Shown here piece after piece: positions 45,550 through 57,060 of a stretch of DNA of 62,000 nucleotides (its first letter is position 1; each line of letters begins with the position of its first letter). Origin of the DNA: Gnetum montanum (taxonomy: Eukaryota; Streptophyta; Gnetopsida; Gnetales; Gnetaceae); assembly GCA_015680685.1 (NCBI GenBank), contig MNCI01025358.1, positions 4,344 through 66,343 of the forward strand, given 5' to 3'. A program made the position numbers and the translations under genes. The notes below the pieces were generated by a model. The model saw nothing but the letters and a program-made list of their open reading frames with translations, had not been told where the DNA came from and did no database searches.

Positions 45550-47802
45550 TAGCTTTGAATTTGCCAAATGAAGGGGCTAAGGTAACCCATATGCCCACCA
45601 AATTTGACTGTGACACTAGAGAATTGTGGTTGAAACAAGCATATAGCAAAGAAGATAAAAAATATAATGAACTAACTCTGGAGGAGAGGACATATTTTAA
45701 GATTGGTACATACCATCTATTTCCCACCAAAGGGCTCAACCAAATCTCAACATATGTAGCTAGGGGAAGTGCTATCATAATGGATAAATATGTGGCCAGT
45801 CTTCCCCAATTCTACTTCGCTAAAATTCAAAGGCAGTTTGAGGAGAAAAGGGTAGGGAAATCAACACTCCCATTCCCTTGCTGAATCAAAAAGTTATGCA
45901 AACATGATGGAATCCTAGGATATACAAATGATATCCCTAGGAAGACTTAGAACACCTCCTTCACCGAGCTTCTCAAAATTATGACACAAAGAAAAGATCT
46001 TGGTGAAGAGCAACAACTAGAGAAGGAAGTAGAGCTTGAAGTAGAAGTACAACATGAGCCTAAATAGCACCCAGAAACACAGGCTCCACCACCACCACCA
46101 CAAGATTATAGGCCCTCAATGAGCCATCTATAGAAAATTGCTGAAGCTGTCAGTTGGGGAAGGAAAGATGAGTCTAATCTCTTCAGAGTAATCAATGATG
46201 TTGTACAACCCATTATTTTGGCCAATCCAACAAGAGGAGAGATCTCATTAGAATCAGGAGGAGAATCCTAGTGTCAAGGAAAATCTCTAAAAATGTCACA
46301 TCCTTTCAAGTGATGCTTGAAACTAGAGAAGGTGCCACAGTCGTGGTAATGCAGCATTAGGATGCAACAAGCATAGTCGAAGTGATTATAGATCACATCA
46401 AAGAATTGTGTAATGTGCCTATTGTGCCTCCAGTAGATCTTACTAGAACCAAAGATGCAAAGATGTTGGCTGGGACTTTAATGACTCCTGTGGTGCATGA
46501 GGATGTGCTAGATCAGTTGTTGTAGATAGGGCAAGTGATGACCACCTTGTTTGACATCCCCAATGATGTCACTATGGCACACTCAGACCTCATAGCGACC
46601 AAAGGAAAGCTAGTTATGGCTGAAACTAGGGTGGATCATGTAGAAGTAGAAGTGCAAAGGTTATAATAAGAGTTGGCTACCTTAAGAGTTGAATGATGGG
46701 ATCCTGCTTATTTTTTTGCATTTGACCAGCTGTAACAACTTAGGACAAAGCAGTTGACCAAACTGATTGAAGAAAATAAATCTATTAAGCAAGGAAAAGA
46801 GAAAACGGTTTGGAATGCCTTTGCTACTGATGCATAGTCCCACATTTACAAAAAGGCATTGATCACCACTTAGGAAGAAAATAAGTAGCTTGCTGCTAAA
46901 AATTCAAGGTTGACCACAATTGAAAAATAGAAGAACATTCTTGAGGAGGGCATCCACCAATTAAGATAACAACTAGTGAGGGTCAACCAAGACATCAATA
47001 GATTGGCTAGAGAAAATAGAACCCTCTCAATGAAGGAGGTTCACGTTATTCAAAAAAATTAGCAATAGAAATCAGCGAGTGGCAAAATGAGGCCAAGAAG
47101 CATGAAAAAGTAAAGGAACACTTTCGTGACCAGGTAGGCATGTATAAGTAAATAAATGAAAAAAAGATATAGATGTCTAAAGCCCACATTAGATTCTTCT
47201 TAGCACAAAATCTTGAGTGGCAGCCAATTCTTGATAGTTATGCCTTGGTCCATCAAGTAGAAGTAAAGAATAAAGACCTATAGATCAAAGATTTGAAAGA
47301 ATACATGGCATTGGCTAACCTTAGATATGCCAACCTCACCATGTTAACAGTAGCTAGGCTTCAGAGTGAGTTGGAGAAGCAGGTAGCAACCACCTATGCA
47401 TTGTATGGAAAAGATTTTGCAGATCAGAAAGATGCTTTGTAGAAGCTACATGTGGAAAACTTGGAATTGGAGGTGATCAAAGCTCACTACCATGGACAGA
47501 AGGATGTTGTGTCAGACCTAGCCAGGAGATTGAAAAATTATCACGTATTGAAAAATCTAGGGCCTCTGAGGAAGAATGAAGGTAGTTTGTGGCCTGGTAC
47601 ATGAAGGCCAATCAAATGTTTTCGCAGCTACCATGTCCTTGGGATGTACTAGTGCCAGCACACATCAGATTAGTAGCCTGGGTGGGACCCATGGATGGAA
47701 GAAGAAAAGTTGCAAGCATTGCTTGATTATTACAAATTCCACAAGCTTAGTGACAAAGGGAAGCAACCAATGGAGGAGCCATTGCCTTTGGGCACTACAT
47801 GA
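45550..47802 (+). pseudogene. F2 ORF3, N-terminally truncated
   Basis: Starts inside the plant-transposon-like domain: ALNLPNEGAKV matches VLNLPNTGPKV of F1, so the first ~155 residues of the F1 frame are gone. Then ELTLEERTYFKIGTYHLFPT and the LPFPC.IKKLCKH end of the domain, a diverged ...REGATVVVMQH middle block (46320-46360), and the coiled coil (46560-47560). The end is EPLPLGTT before TGA 47800-47802, like PSPPGTT in F1. Several TAG stops and at least one frameshift, unlike F1. Confidence 0.7.
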
Positions 47803-47974
47803 GTTTTCTAGTTTTTGTCTTGTAATATTGTGTCCCATTTTTGTACTACATCACTGCGGCATGTAAGAGTTAATTATTTTGTTTGTTGTTTAAGATAGTC
47901 AATAATCCCATGCCTTCACAATATTTTGTAAAGAACGTGTTCCTCATTTTGTAGACTCGAGGATGATTTTTGAC

Positions 47975-47989
47975 TCAGCCATGAGGGTA
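47975..47989 (+). other. F2 3' polypurine tract (decayed)
   Basis: CTCAGCCATGAGGGTA abuts the LTR; compared with F1 the G-run is broken by one A. Confidence 0.6.
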
Positions 47990-48875
47990 TGATGAGTCAT
48001 GAATCTATCAGCCTTGATATTGGATACTTGATATTGGAGCTCCAATATCAGATGCTTAATATTGAAGCTAGCAAGCGATGTCAGATATCTGATATCATCT
48101 CCTCTATGCTAGCCTATAAATATAGCACTTGGGTGCACGGTTGAGACATACAACAACAACAGAGAAGATAGTTTTAGTTCTTAGTTTTTGATAGTCTTTC
48201 TTAGAGTTCTGTTATTCCTAGTGCATGCCCATAGTGTAATGTTTGTAATTGTACAACACCTTTATTCGAGTGTGATGTACTTGGACACATTACATGACTA
48301 GAAATATAGATCGAGATTACTCCCATCATTGCAACATCCACTTAGATTAGTATTGCTTTTAGTTGTTAATTATTTACTATTTTTTTAGTTAACATTTCCA
48401 TTTATTGCTATTTACTATTCTTGTCATTAAGCGGAATGTGTACACTTTAGTCACGAGCGCTTAAGTGTAAGCACTTGGTAATCTAGTAGTGTATTTTTTG
48501 GCACACCTAGTGACATACTCTTGGAAATCCCAGAAGTAGTCTCATGAAGTCTAAGGCATGTAGAGACAATTAAGAGTGGATACTCAGTACACATAGGCTA
48601 GTTTAGATTTTACTCGCCATTGTTTAGTAGCTTAATTAATTTATCTCTTTGTCATCATTAGGAGTAGCATAGAATTAGATAACATCATATGCATCACTTT
48701 GGACTAAACCATACATGACAAAGCTACCACTAGTCCAAGTTGGAAGACAACGAACTGCAATTAGAGCATAATGATCTAGATACCACAAGTAGTCCCATCC
48801 ATGGAATTCGACTAGATTGTGCATGAACACTTGTGATTCGTATGGTTGAAAGTAGGGGTACCTCACTGCTCATCA
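47990..48875 (+). repeat. F2 3' LTR (GATATC type)
   Basis: 886 bp, start TGATGAGTCATGAATC, end CACTGCTCATCA, then TSD atatt. U3 has a perfect 22-bp palindrome at 48029-48050 (half site TGATATTGGAG). TATA box near 48115-48122. Confidence 0.88.
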
Positions 48876-48880
48876 ATATT

Positions 48881-50130
48881 TATACCAAAAATATTACTAT
48901 TTCTTTTTCTATGGAAAGTTCAACATGTTAAGCAATCGAATGATACGTATCATCATGGGAAGAAACCAAATTATTTTTATCTTAATGCATGTTATTTGAA
49001 GAAAGGAGATTTTTTCCCTAAAAATGTAGTTATGGTTTGGTATTTTTGTTACTCAAGTTGATACCAATATTTTATTACTAGTAATTTATCAATGCTTGCA
49101 TTAATAATAATTTATTAACTTATCAATCATCAATGATTAGATGATTTGTTGTTAATATTTTATCCTCAATTTGTGATAATTCTTATAAAAGAAATGTATT
49201 GAATACTATGTTTATCTTTTTCTTTTTTTTAATGGATAAAAAAACATTATTATGAACATACCTTGCATATTATCAAATATAAAATTTGAAAAAAATAAAT
49301 AATTTATTGGCTTATCAATAATCAATGATCATATGATTTTTTGTTAATAGTTTATTCACAATTTGTGATAGTTTTTATAAAAGAAAGGCACTAAATTTAA
49401 TAATAAGATGTTTATGTTTTTTTTTAAATGGATAAAAAAACATGATTTTGAACATACTTTGCATAGTATAAAATATAAAATTAGAAAAAAATAGTTGGTA
49501 TAGGAAAATGTATGAAATGCAAATTTTAAGATACCATATCATTTAAAAGTTTAAACATAATTTTACATGTTTAAGAAAAAGGCAATATTTAAATTTGTAT
49601 GCTTGTGAATTCTATCTTTACTTCGTAGGATGAGCATTGAATCTCATAGTGATAGGAAAAAAAGAATTTATTACTTTTTGGAAAATTTTAATTAACCTTA
49701 TGGAAGAATGTTTTTTTGTATTTTTACTTAACAATAAGAGCATTGAATATCTTAGTGATAGGAAAACAATTATTAATATTTTTGGACCAAATCTTAATTG
49801 AGCTTGTAGAAAAAGTTTTTCTATACTTTTAATTAATTTTAATAGTCATGTTTTACATGCTTAGTCCAACAAATAGGGTGTATTGATCTAAGGCAACAAG
49901 GATTTTTAGGTATTAATTTGAGACAACATGGGATTTGGTAGTGAGGGTTTCAATATTAATTTGAGGTAGTAATGGTTTTTGCAATGGGGGTGATTTAATT
50001 TGAGGTAGTAGAAGGGTACTTAGATGTAGGCTAGATTGATTAATATTTTATGGGTGAGGGCTTGTTACCAAAGAGATTGAATCGTCTTCCCAACAAATTA
50101 AAAAATTTCATCACCATCACAAGGTATATA
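48881..50130. other. AT-rich host DNA with two old tandem duplications
   Basis: No gene recognised. 49105-49290 is repeated at 49291-49492 with divergence (both carry a TTATCAATnATCAATGATnA word and GGATAAAAAAACAT). 49632-49737 is repeated at 49738-49842 (GAGCATTGAATnTCnTAGTG word). 49920-50020 has several AATTTGAGGTAGTA words. Confidence 0.6.
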
Positions 50131-50199
50131 AAAAGTTATCTTCAATTGCAATAATGGGAGAATATGGTTAGAAAATGACATTGTTGATGAAATTCATAA

Positions 50200-50860
50200 A
50201 TAAGATAAGGAAATTTTTCTAAGCCTAACACCCTTAAGAAGGAGAGTGAGGGAAAAATGTAGATCAATGTTGCTATTAAGGATAATGAACAAATTTTGTT
50301 TCAATTAGTAGTACTTGAAGCCAAAGTTAAAGTGAATGTAAATTTGAAGAAACAAAAACAAAGCTAGAATTTGCAATTACAGAAGTTTTAGCAGGATGGA
50401 AAAAGTGCAAAGGAAAAAATTTTGTGATTTGTAGGCATCCCAAAGCCAAAGCATGAAACAAATGAGATTTTGATTAAGGAAGTTGAAAAAATTTATAGAC
50501 TATATGCATATAACTTATTTGAATATTTTTGAAGTTTATAAGATGCTAGGTGAATGATGCAAAAAACCTAAGAATGTAATCATTAAGTTTCATGACATAG
50601 AAGATAGAAAGTATCTTTAGAGACATTGAAACCACTTGAAGCAAAGTGAAAATGGGAAAAGAGTTTGAAAAAACAAAGATGTTACTTAGAAGGAGCTTCT
50701 AGAAAGGGTTGAATAATGAAAAAAGATTAATGCAACTCATGCAAAGGTTTTTGTAGCATATCTAAATGCTAACAATATGGTAGTAATTATAGATAAGCAG
50801 TATTTCAAAAATCATTCAAAAAACATATAGGCCCTTTATGATGTATATTTATTAATATAG
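50200..50860 (+). pseudogene. LINE ORF1-like fragment
   Basis: Reads FVGIPKPKHETNEILIKEVE at about 50430-50490 and PKNVIIKFHDIEDRKYL at about 50560-50630, then a KDVT..ELLERV segment. This resembles the RNA-binding ORF1 protein of L1 elements (GIPE..., ..I.KF..Y.DR..., EDLT). Many stops. It lies directly upstream of the endonuclease fragment in the same orientation, as expected for one LINE. Confidence 0.45.
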
Positions 50861-51119
50861 ATAATATAATTGTAAATAAAATTGTTTCATTAAATAACAT
50901 TAATTTTTTAAATAACTTTGATGTTTTTGATTTTGTTGAAACATGTTGATTCTATAGATTTTGTGGTTTTTAAATTCATTAAATTTATAACAAGAAATGT
51001 AAAAGTAGGATGAAGAGGTACCTTTTAGTAGCATTGTAGTGTTAGTGAGAAAATCTCTTTTAAAAGGATGTGCTTTTAGAAAAAATCAATGATCATAAAT
51101 AAAACATTTGGCTAAAAAT

Positions 51120-52200
51120 ATTATGCCAGCATAGTTGTGCATTTTCTACCATATGCTATTTTTCTCCTAGAAATGCTACATTGTATGATACTATAAAGTT
51201 GTTTCATGATCATTCTTTCCAGTTCTTAAGCAAAGATATTATAGAATTTTTAGCAAAAGGCCCATTATTTATATGTGGAGATTTTAATGCAAGGATAGGT
51301 TCATAATAACCATAAATTATTTAGTGGCAACATAATATCAATAGTTTAAACATTGTTAAAGATCATAGCTGGGCATTACATTTTGTACATGACACTAGTA
51401 ATAAGATAGGTTGACAATTATCATAATGGACTAAAACTTTTGATCTTCTGATTTGTAATGGCCTTAATAGATTTCCTCAATCTTCATTATTTACTGTCAC
51501 AATTACTCAAGGTAACTCTTGCATTGATTTACTTTTATGTTTTTACGAAGACATTGAATTTATCAAGAAGTTAAAAGTTGAAGAAGATTTAGTGGAGTCT
51601 TGCCATCATCATATAGAGTTTTTGTTGCAAATCAAAATTTTTTCTCAAGCAACAAAAAATAGGAATAGAAGAAATTTTTAGCACAAAGTGATCCCACACA
51701 CACACACACACACACAACACATAACAAATAGAATATTAAAAGACATCAAAAGGCACTTAAACAAAATTTTATTACAACAGCTAAGCAAGTTGTGCATTCA
51801 TAATAATAAGGTGCTTAGAAGGCTTGGTTTGATGAGGATTGCATACATGCTAGACAAAATACCAAAAATGCAAAAAAGAAATATAGAGAAAGTTTAGTTA
51901 AGACATATAAATGCTTAATTAAAACTAAGATGAGGAAATTTATCAAGAAGTAGTGAGAATAATTTTCTTTCACCATTAAAAAGGAGCCTAGATGGTTTTA
52001 GTGGTATTTTCATCATAGAGCCTTTTCATCATTTAATTTTGCTTTTCATGATATTTTTTCATTTTATAATAAATTATTTATAGAAGATGATAATGCTATT
52101 GCTATTATATAGCAAGCATCTTTCCAATTTACTCTTGAGTTAGTCACAAAGAGTATTGTTAAAGTGTTAATAGTTAAAGGATCTAATTTTCACTTTACAT
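51120..52200 (+). pseudogene. LINE endonuclease and linker fragment
   Basis: Frame at 51241 reads IEFLAKGPLFICGDFNARIG; GDFNARIG (51277-51300) is the signature of LINE apurinic-type endonucleases. Then NSCIDLLL, and SCHHHIEF where SDHH is usual, so a catalytic Asp is lost. The linker (51811-51950) reads KAWFDEDCIHAR and KTYKCLIKTKMRKFIK, as in L1 elements before RT. RT is not found downstream. A (CA)11 run interrupts it. Confidence 0.7.
51695..51716. repeat. (CA)11 microsatellite
   Basis: Eleven perfect CA units inside the LINE remnant. Confidence 0.95.
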
Positions 52201-52540
52201 CTCACTGTTAATTGCTTTTATCCACTAGCTACTTGCTACATTTTTGTCTCTTATAGTTATGTCTACAATTTCTATTTGTTTTCAACTAGCTATTTCACAC
52301 TCCTGCTTTTTCTTTTGCTTGTAATTTAGTAATTTTTGACAAAAATGTTTGGTTTGGATTGTTGGATTTTAGTCCATTATCTGTAAGTCCCCTTTTGTTT
52401 TGAGAGAAATTGAAAGTTTAGTTTTGTTGGACTACTTGGTGGTCATGAGATTGCCTAGCTCAATTTCATGTTAGGTTGTGTCAAATCTCATTATTACAAA
52501 AATTCCTACAGCAACAAATCCCTATAACGATTTTTCAGTC
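52201..52540. other. Unassigned sequence between LINE and R3
   Basis: I see nothing recognisable; T-rich. The junction with R3 is not marked by an LTR or duplication. Confidence 0.5.
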
Positions 52541-53702
52541 TTTCATATTTGATGATCTCATTCTTCTAAGCAAAAATCTTGATGGTGGCATTTTGGCTAA
52601 AGGCATGAACCTCAATCATTGAGGGATTCCTATTTTCTGTAGCCAATCTCCTTACATCTTGGTTCACTTTAGCAAGTTGTTTTTACTACTAATGAATGTA
52701 TTCTATCAATTTTTCTTTTTGCTCGTTACTATTCTGCAGATGGCGGTTCTTCCAAGTCAAGGTGAGATTCTCCTTACATATCTCTTGAAGGTCATGATTG
52801 GTAAAATTCATCATTGCTTTGGATAGTAACACATCAAAGACTGCTATTTATTTTCCATTCTTAGCCTCTTATACTTTCTATTGAAGTTTTTGGAAACCTT
52901 CATCTCTAATAAGCTTAGGCCTAATAATGGATGAATTAGATAAGCGGGATCTAAGTTCTGCAACCTCCGTCATCAACCATTGATTACTAGTGGTGACCTC
53001 CTCAAGTTGCACATATACAAGGAGGTGTTTATCCATTATCTCTATTAGCTTTGACTCGGTGGTTGAAATGCCTTTTGGAAGCTAAAAAAATATCTAGAAT
53101 TGGTTACTTGGTTCTGACTAGTTGCTCCAACACTTCTTCATGCTATGTTGCAATCATTTCTTTCCTTCTAGCTCTTGCAGACATTTGAATGTTTGTGATT
53201 ACAGTAGCATCAGTGACAAATGTTGCATGAGAACTCAAGGCTTCTCTAATTCGATTTACAACCACCTCTACTATAGTCTCGTGGCCCTTGTGCGGTACAA
53301 CCAAGACTGTTACACCTTCATGTTCTTCCACCATGATAGAGAAGGCTCTCACATTCTTAGAGACTTCTAGAAATGATTTTCCAAAAATTAATACAATGAC
53401 TTCTCTAGCATTGGAGTCTGTGTGAATAGGGATCTAGTCTCTTCATGTGGAGAATATTAGGGCTAGTTCATCCATTGGCGAGTTGATGATCTTAGTGACC
53501 TCATTGAGATGGCTTATGGTTGGACAATACACCAATGATTCACCACCACCTCCAGAGTCTTGATGTTGCAAGGGTCTAGTGCCATGCGTCACCTTAGCTG
53601 CATGTTCTTGGGGTTGTTATTGTTGTTGTCATCTTCCTCCTCAAGATCATTTTCACCAGGCTAGCATGGCCCTTCTACTCGTGGTCCTCATTTTGGTGTC
53701 AT
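52541..53702 (-). pseudogene. R3 ORF3, lacking the plant-transposon-like domain and the C-terminus
   Basis: ATG 53702-53700 (MTPK) behind a TTGTAG acceptor-like site. An acidic/Asn-rich N-terminus (EEEDDNNNNPKN) leads directly into ISHLNEVTKII, which matches SHINEVSQTI of R2, so the ~200-residue plant-transposon-like domain is absent. Then AFSIMVEEHEGVTVLVVPHK, the middle block, and coiled-coil sequence to the truncation at 52541. Several stops and frame changes. Confidence 0.62.
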
Positions 53703-54003
53703 CTACAATAACATAAATAACCTTAGATTAGTTGTTTTGATTTAATCTCTTAAGCCTAAATATACTTAGATCATTCCTTGGGTTAAGTTTGATAAAAGAT
53801 TTGACTATTAAAATTTTCTAATAATTAAGGGTGCATGAGAATTTTTTATTACTATTTTATTTTCATTTCAAAGGTAGTTGGTTATTAGTATTAATTTATT
53901 TTATTATTATATTAATATTATTTTAATACCATATCTATGGGATGTTAGAAAAAATTATCAACAAAGCCTAGAAATTGATGCCCCTAGAATGTGAAACATA
54001 CCT
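53703..54003 (-). other. Putative leader intron before R3 ORF3
   Basis: Minus-strand donor TTGAG|GTATGTTTC at 54003, acceptor TTATTGTAG at 53703 directly before the ATG; 301 bp. The PPT-like run at this place is decayed (TTCTAGGGGC). Confidence 0.55.
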
Positions 54004-54147
54004 CAAGATGCTTGAGGATCAAAATATAGGTTGAATAGGATATGTAGTGAGGAAGTTATGGCTTTTGGAAGGTTTTGGGCTCAAAAAAATTGTAAAAAAT
54101 CATTACATGTTTAAATGCAAATGTAAAAAAATGGCTAAGGATCATGC

Positions 54148-54205
54148 ATATATATAGTATTTTTATATTGCATCAATGGGGATGCATCGATGGGGCTATT
54201 CCCAC
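54148..54205 (-). promoter_or_regulatory. R3 internal U3-like block and TATA
   Basis: Minus strand: CATCGATGCATCCCCATTGA followed by TGCAATAT and a TATATATATG run at 54148-54157, about 150 bp before the donor. Nearly the same words stand in the U3 of the LTR at 61291 (CATCGATGCATCCCCATTAA, CCATTGATGCAATAT). Confidence 0.55.
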
Positions 54206-55780
54206 CAAATTTTCAAGTTAGAAAGTAAGGGATCTTTGGAGACTTTGAATATTAAAGAAGAGCCAAATGGAAGCTAGAAAGCTATGGAAAAATGTAACAA
54301 CAACTCATTGTATCATTCTTCACAAATTGGAGTGAAGTGAGCATCTGGAATGTTGAAATAGGATATTTTTCCCAAAATAAAATAAGGACAATATTGGACG
54401 ATGTAGGTTGCCAAGATTGCAAGCAAACAAATTGAGGCTCTAGGTCATGAGGCTTAAATTGAAGGAACCAGGAGCTATGTAAGTGGGTCCTCAAAGCAAG
54501 CTAATGCCTTAAAATGCCCTTGCATAATTACATCACAAGGAGTTTGTAGGCACCTTGGATATCCAATGGTGATCTAGGTTAAATACCATACACTTATAAT
54601 CAATATTCTTAAGATCATATAGTCTATAAATTCAAAATGATGAGACGACCATGGTATGGGGTAGTGAGGTGAGAGAATGGAGTGTCAAAATGGGTTTAGA
54701 GAGAAATTGGGAGATTAGAACCTAGATCATAGTAGTAGGAGATCCCTATGGAATGCATGATTAAGGTGATTTAGATATTGATCTGTTTAGGGTCCATGCC
54801 TAGTTCATACCATTAGTAGTGGCCTTGCATTGATGTGCTCCTCCTTTCCTACCCCTATGAAACTATAGCCACCATAGAGAATGAACATCACTCTAAGAAA
54901 AGAAGAAAAGAGAAGAAGGAAGTAGTTAGCAATGTTTAAGGAAGAAATTTTTGTCTTAGTTAAAGGGGTGCCTTCAAGCATGGGTAATGTCTTTCTAGCC
55001 CCAAAACTAGTGTTGATATCCTAAGAGATCTTTAGAGAGGTGTGTTTTTATTCCCATGTTTTTTGTGTATTTTATTTTATTTTTTCTATTAAAATTTTAG
55101 GAATTAAAATTTTACAAAGAGGTACTTCCTTTATGGATTATAAGAGGAGTGATGATACATTCCATGAGGAGCCATGAGACTCAAGAAGGAAGTTAAGAAG
55201 AGAACTCAACAAATCCCCTTAAGACCATACCCTTTTCCATTTCCACTTGGTTCTTTCCCAGTTTGTTAAGTAATAATATCACAAGTCACTTTTAGTTTTA
55301 GGGTGAAAGAACCTTAGGGTTGCCATGATACATATCTTACTTTGAGACAAATGGAATAGGTGAATGTCATAAGCTCACTACCTTGTATCATCATAGGATT
55401 GATAACTCGTTAGTAGAGAGCATAATCCAAAAACATAGTTGGCCTATGTAGATAAATGACAATATTGAGAGTTGTAGTTAGTAATTATCAAAATTTGCAA
55501 CAACAATAAAAATAAAATCAAACATTATAAGAAAGGGAAAGGAAAAGATACAAATGAAAATAAAGTAAAGTAAAAGTAAAATATATAAGAACATCAAAAG
55601 GTAAAGAAAATGAGAAATGTAGAAAAAATGATATAAAAAAAAAAGATAAAAGCTTCCATTCTCTCCAAGGTATTAATATAGATGGTCTTCTCATCCATGA
55701 CTCAGTTAAAAGGGAAGGTTTTGAAAATGGAGCAAGCTTGATCTTGTGTTGAGGTGTTGTGGTTATGACTGGTTACTTGG
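54206..55780 (-). other. R3 pol-ORF3 spacer
   Basis: Noncoding; conserved blocks at 54481-54530, 54968-55010 and near 55212-55235. A-rich toward 55500-55650. No gene seen. Confidence 0.55.
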
Positions 55781-57060
55781 AAGTCTATAAAGGATTTTAG
55801 TTGTTGGATGTGAACTAGAGTGTGCTTTTTGAGGACTTTTTGGATGGTAAATTATCATAATCCTAGAAGGAAAAGTTGAACTTATAATATATGGTCTTTC
55901 CCACAGTATCTGGAGCTTAGTTCATTAAGGAACATGCATAGGATTCCAATAGAGAACCTTGTCTCCTAGCTGAAATGCAACCCTCTGAATTTAAGCATCA
56001 AATCATTATTTATGATATGCCTTGTGTACTTCATTCATCATTAGGATTACCCTTCTATTCTCATCTAGTATATTAAGCACCATTATTCCTTCCTTTTGTG
56101 CTAACTTAATGTTTAGATTAAGGTCACATGCAATGGAGTTTTCATGTTGAGTGATAGGTCCATAGGGCATCGTTAATTTTGGTACTTCAATTCTTTCTAT
56201 ATCTATGAATGGTTCTTATCAAAATTCTTGTGATCTCCTTGTTGGTGACTTCAGCTTTTTCATTTCCTTAGGGATGGTAAGGGGTTGTAAGTTTATGTTC
56301 CACATCCAAATGCTACATTAACTTGAAAAATTTTTCATCCACGAAATGGGTCTCATTATCAAAATTTAATGTCCTAGGCACACCAATCCTACTTACCACC
56401 TATTGTTAAAAGAATTGAGTTGTAGTAGAAGAAGTACAATTGGTAATAGTTACAACTTTAGCCCATTTGGTACAATAGTCAATAAGAAAAATAATGTAGA
56501 ACTTTCCATTAGATAGGGAGTGATGGATCCCATGAAAATAATTTCCCAAAGGTCGAAATGCTTCAATGATTGAATTCATTGTTGGAACCTTTTCATTCTT
56601 GTTATCATCCCTTTATCTCGTTGACACTACTTGCATGAATGGACGAGATGATGGTCATCTCTGAAGATCATAGGCTAGAGATATCCTTTTATCAATATTT
56701 TTATGGCCATTCTCTTTCTTGTGTAATGGTCCTCACAAGAGTTCTTGTGAGCATCCTGGAGGACTCATAGTTAATCTTCATTAGATATGCACCATTGTAC
56801 TAGGCCATTTGCGTAGATTTTATAGAGGCAGCCCTCTATCTTTATGTAGTATTTGATTTGGTGAAGAAACTATTATTTTTTTTCTATGGTCCCATTCTAT
56901 AGGGGTCTCATGTATAAGTAGATAAGAGAGGAATTCATCATAGTAGTTTGTAACCCTTGGTGCTTGAACTTTAGTTGCCCTAACAAAGAGAAGCTCATTT
57001 GGAAATTGATTAGATAAAGGATCTTCATTAGCCTTATTATCTCAGCTTAATTGAGATAAA
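55781..57060 (-). pseudogene. pol: R3 integrase (broken)
   Basis: HHCC region: KRMAIKILIKGYL, PMIFRDDHH and a SC..CQ pair (56590-56730). Core and C-terminal segments align with R2 (spacing and words such as the region at 56440-56560) but are heavily mutated. Many stops. Confidence 0.65.

Larger units (their letters stand above)
17505..48875 (+). mobile_element. F2: Athila-like element, gag+ORF3, no pol; interrupted by R2
   Basis: The 5' LTR at 17505 and 3' LTR ending at 48875 are flanked by perfect 5-bp duplications atatt (17500-17504 and 48876-48880), which proves they belong to one insertion. Removing the R2 insertion leaves about 8.7 kb: LTR, PBS, gag, spacer, internal promoter-like block, ORF3, PPT, LTR. 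No protease, RT or integrase is present. The layout equals F1. It would have needed pol supplied in trans, R2-like elements being the obvious source. Confidence 0.88.

Noticed and set aside
48846-49061. 71-codon frame right of F2
   Set aside because: Starts inside the F2 LTR and crosses the insertion edge; the joined host sequence gives no recognisable protein.
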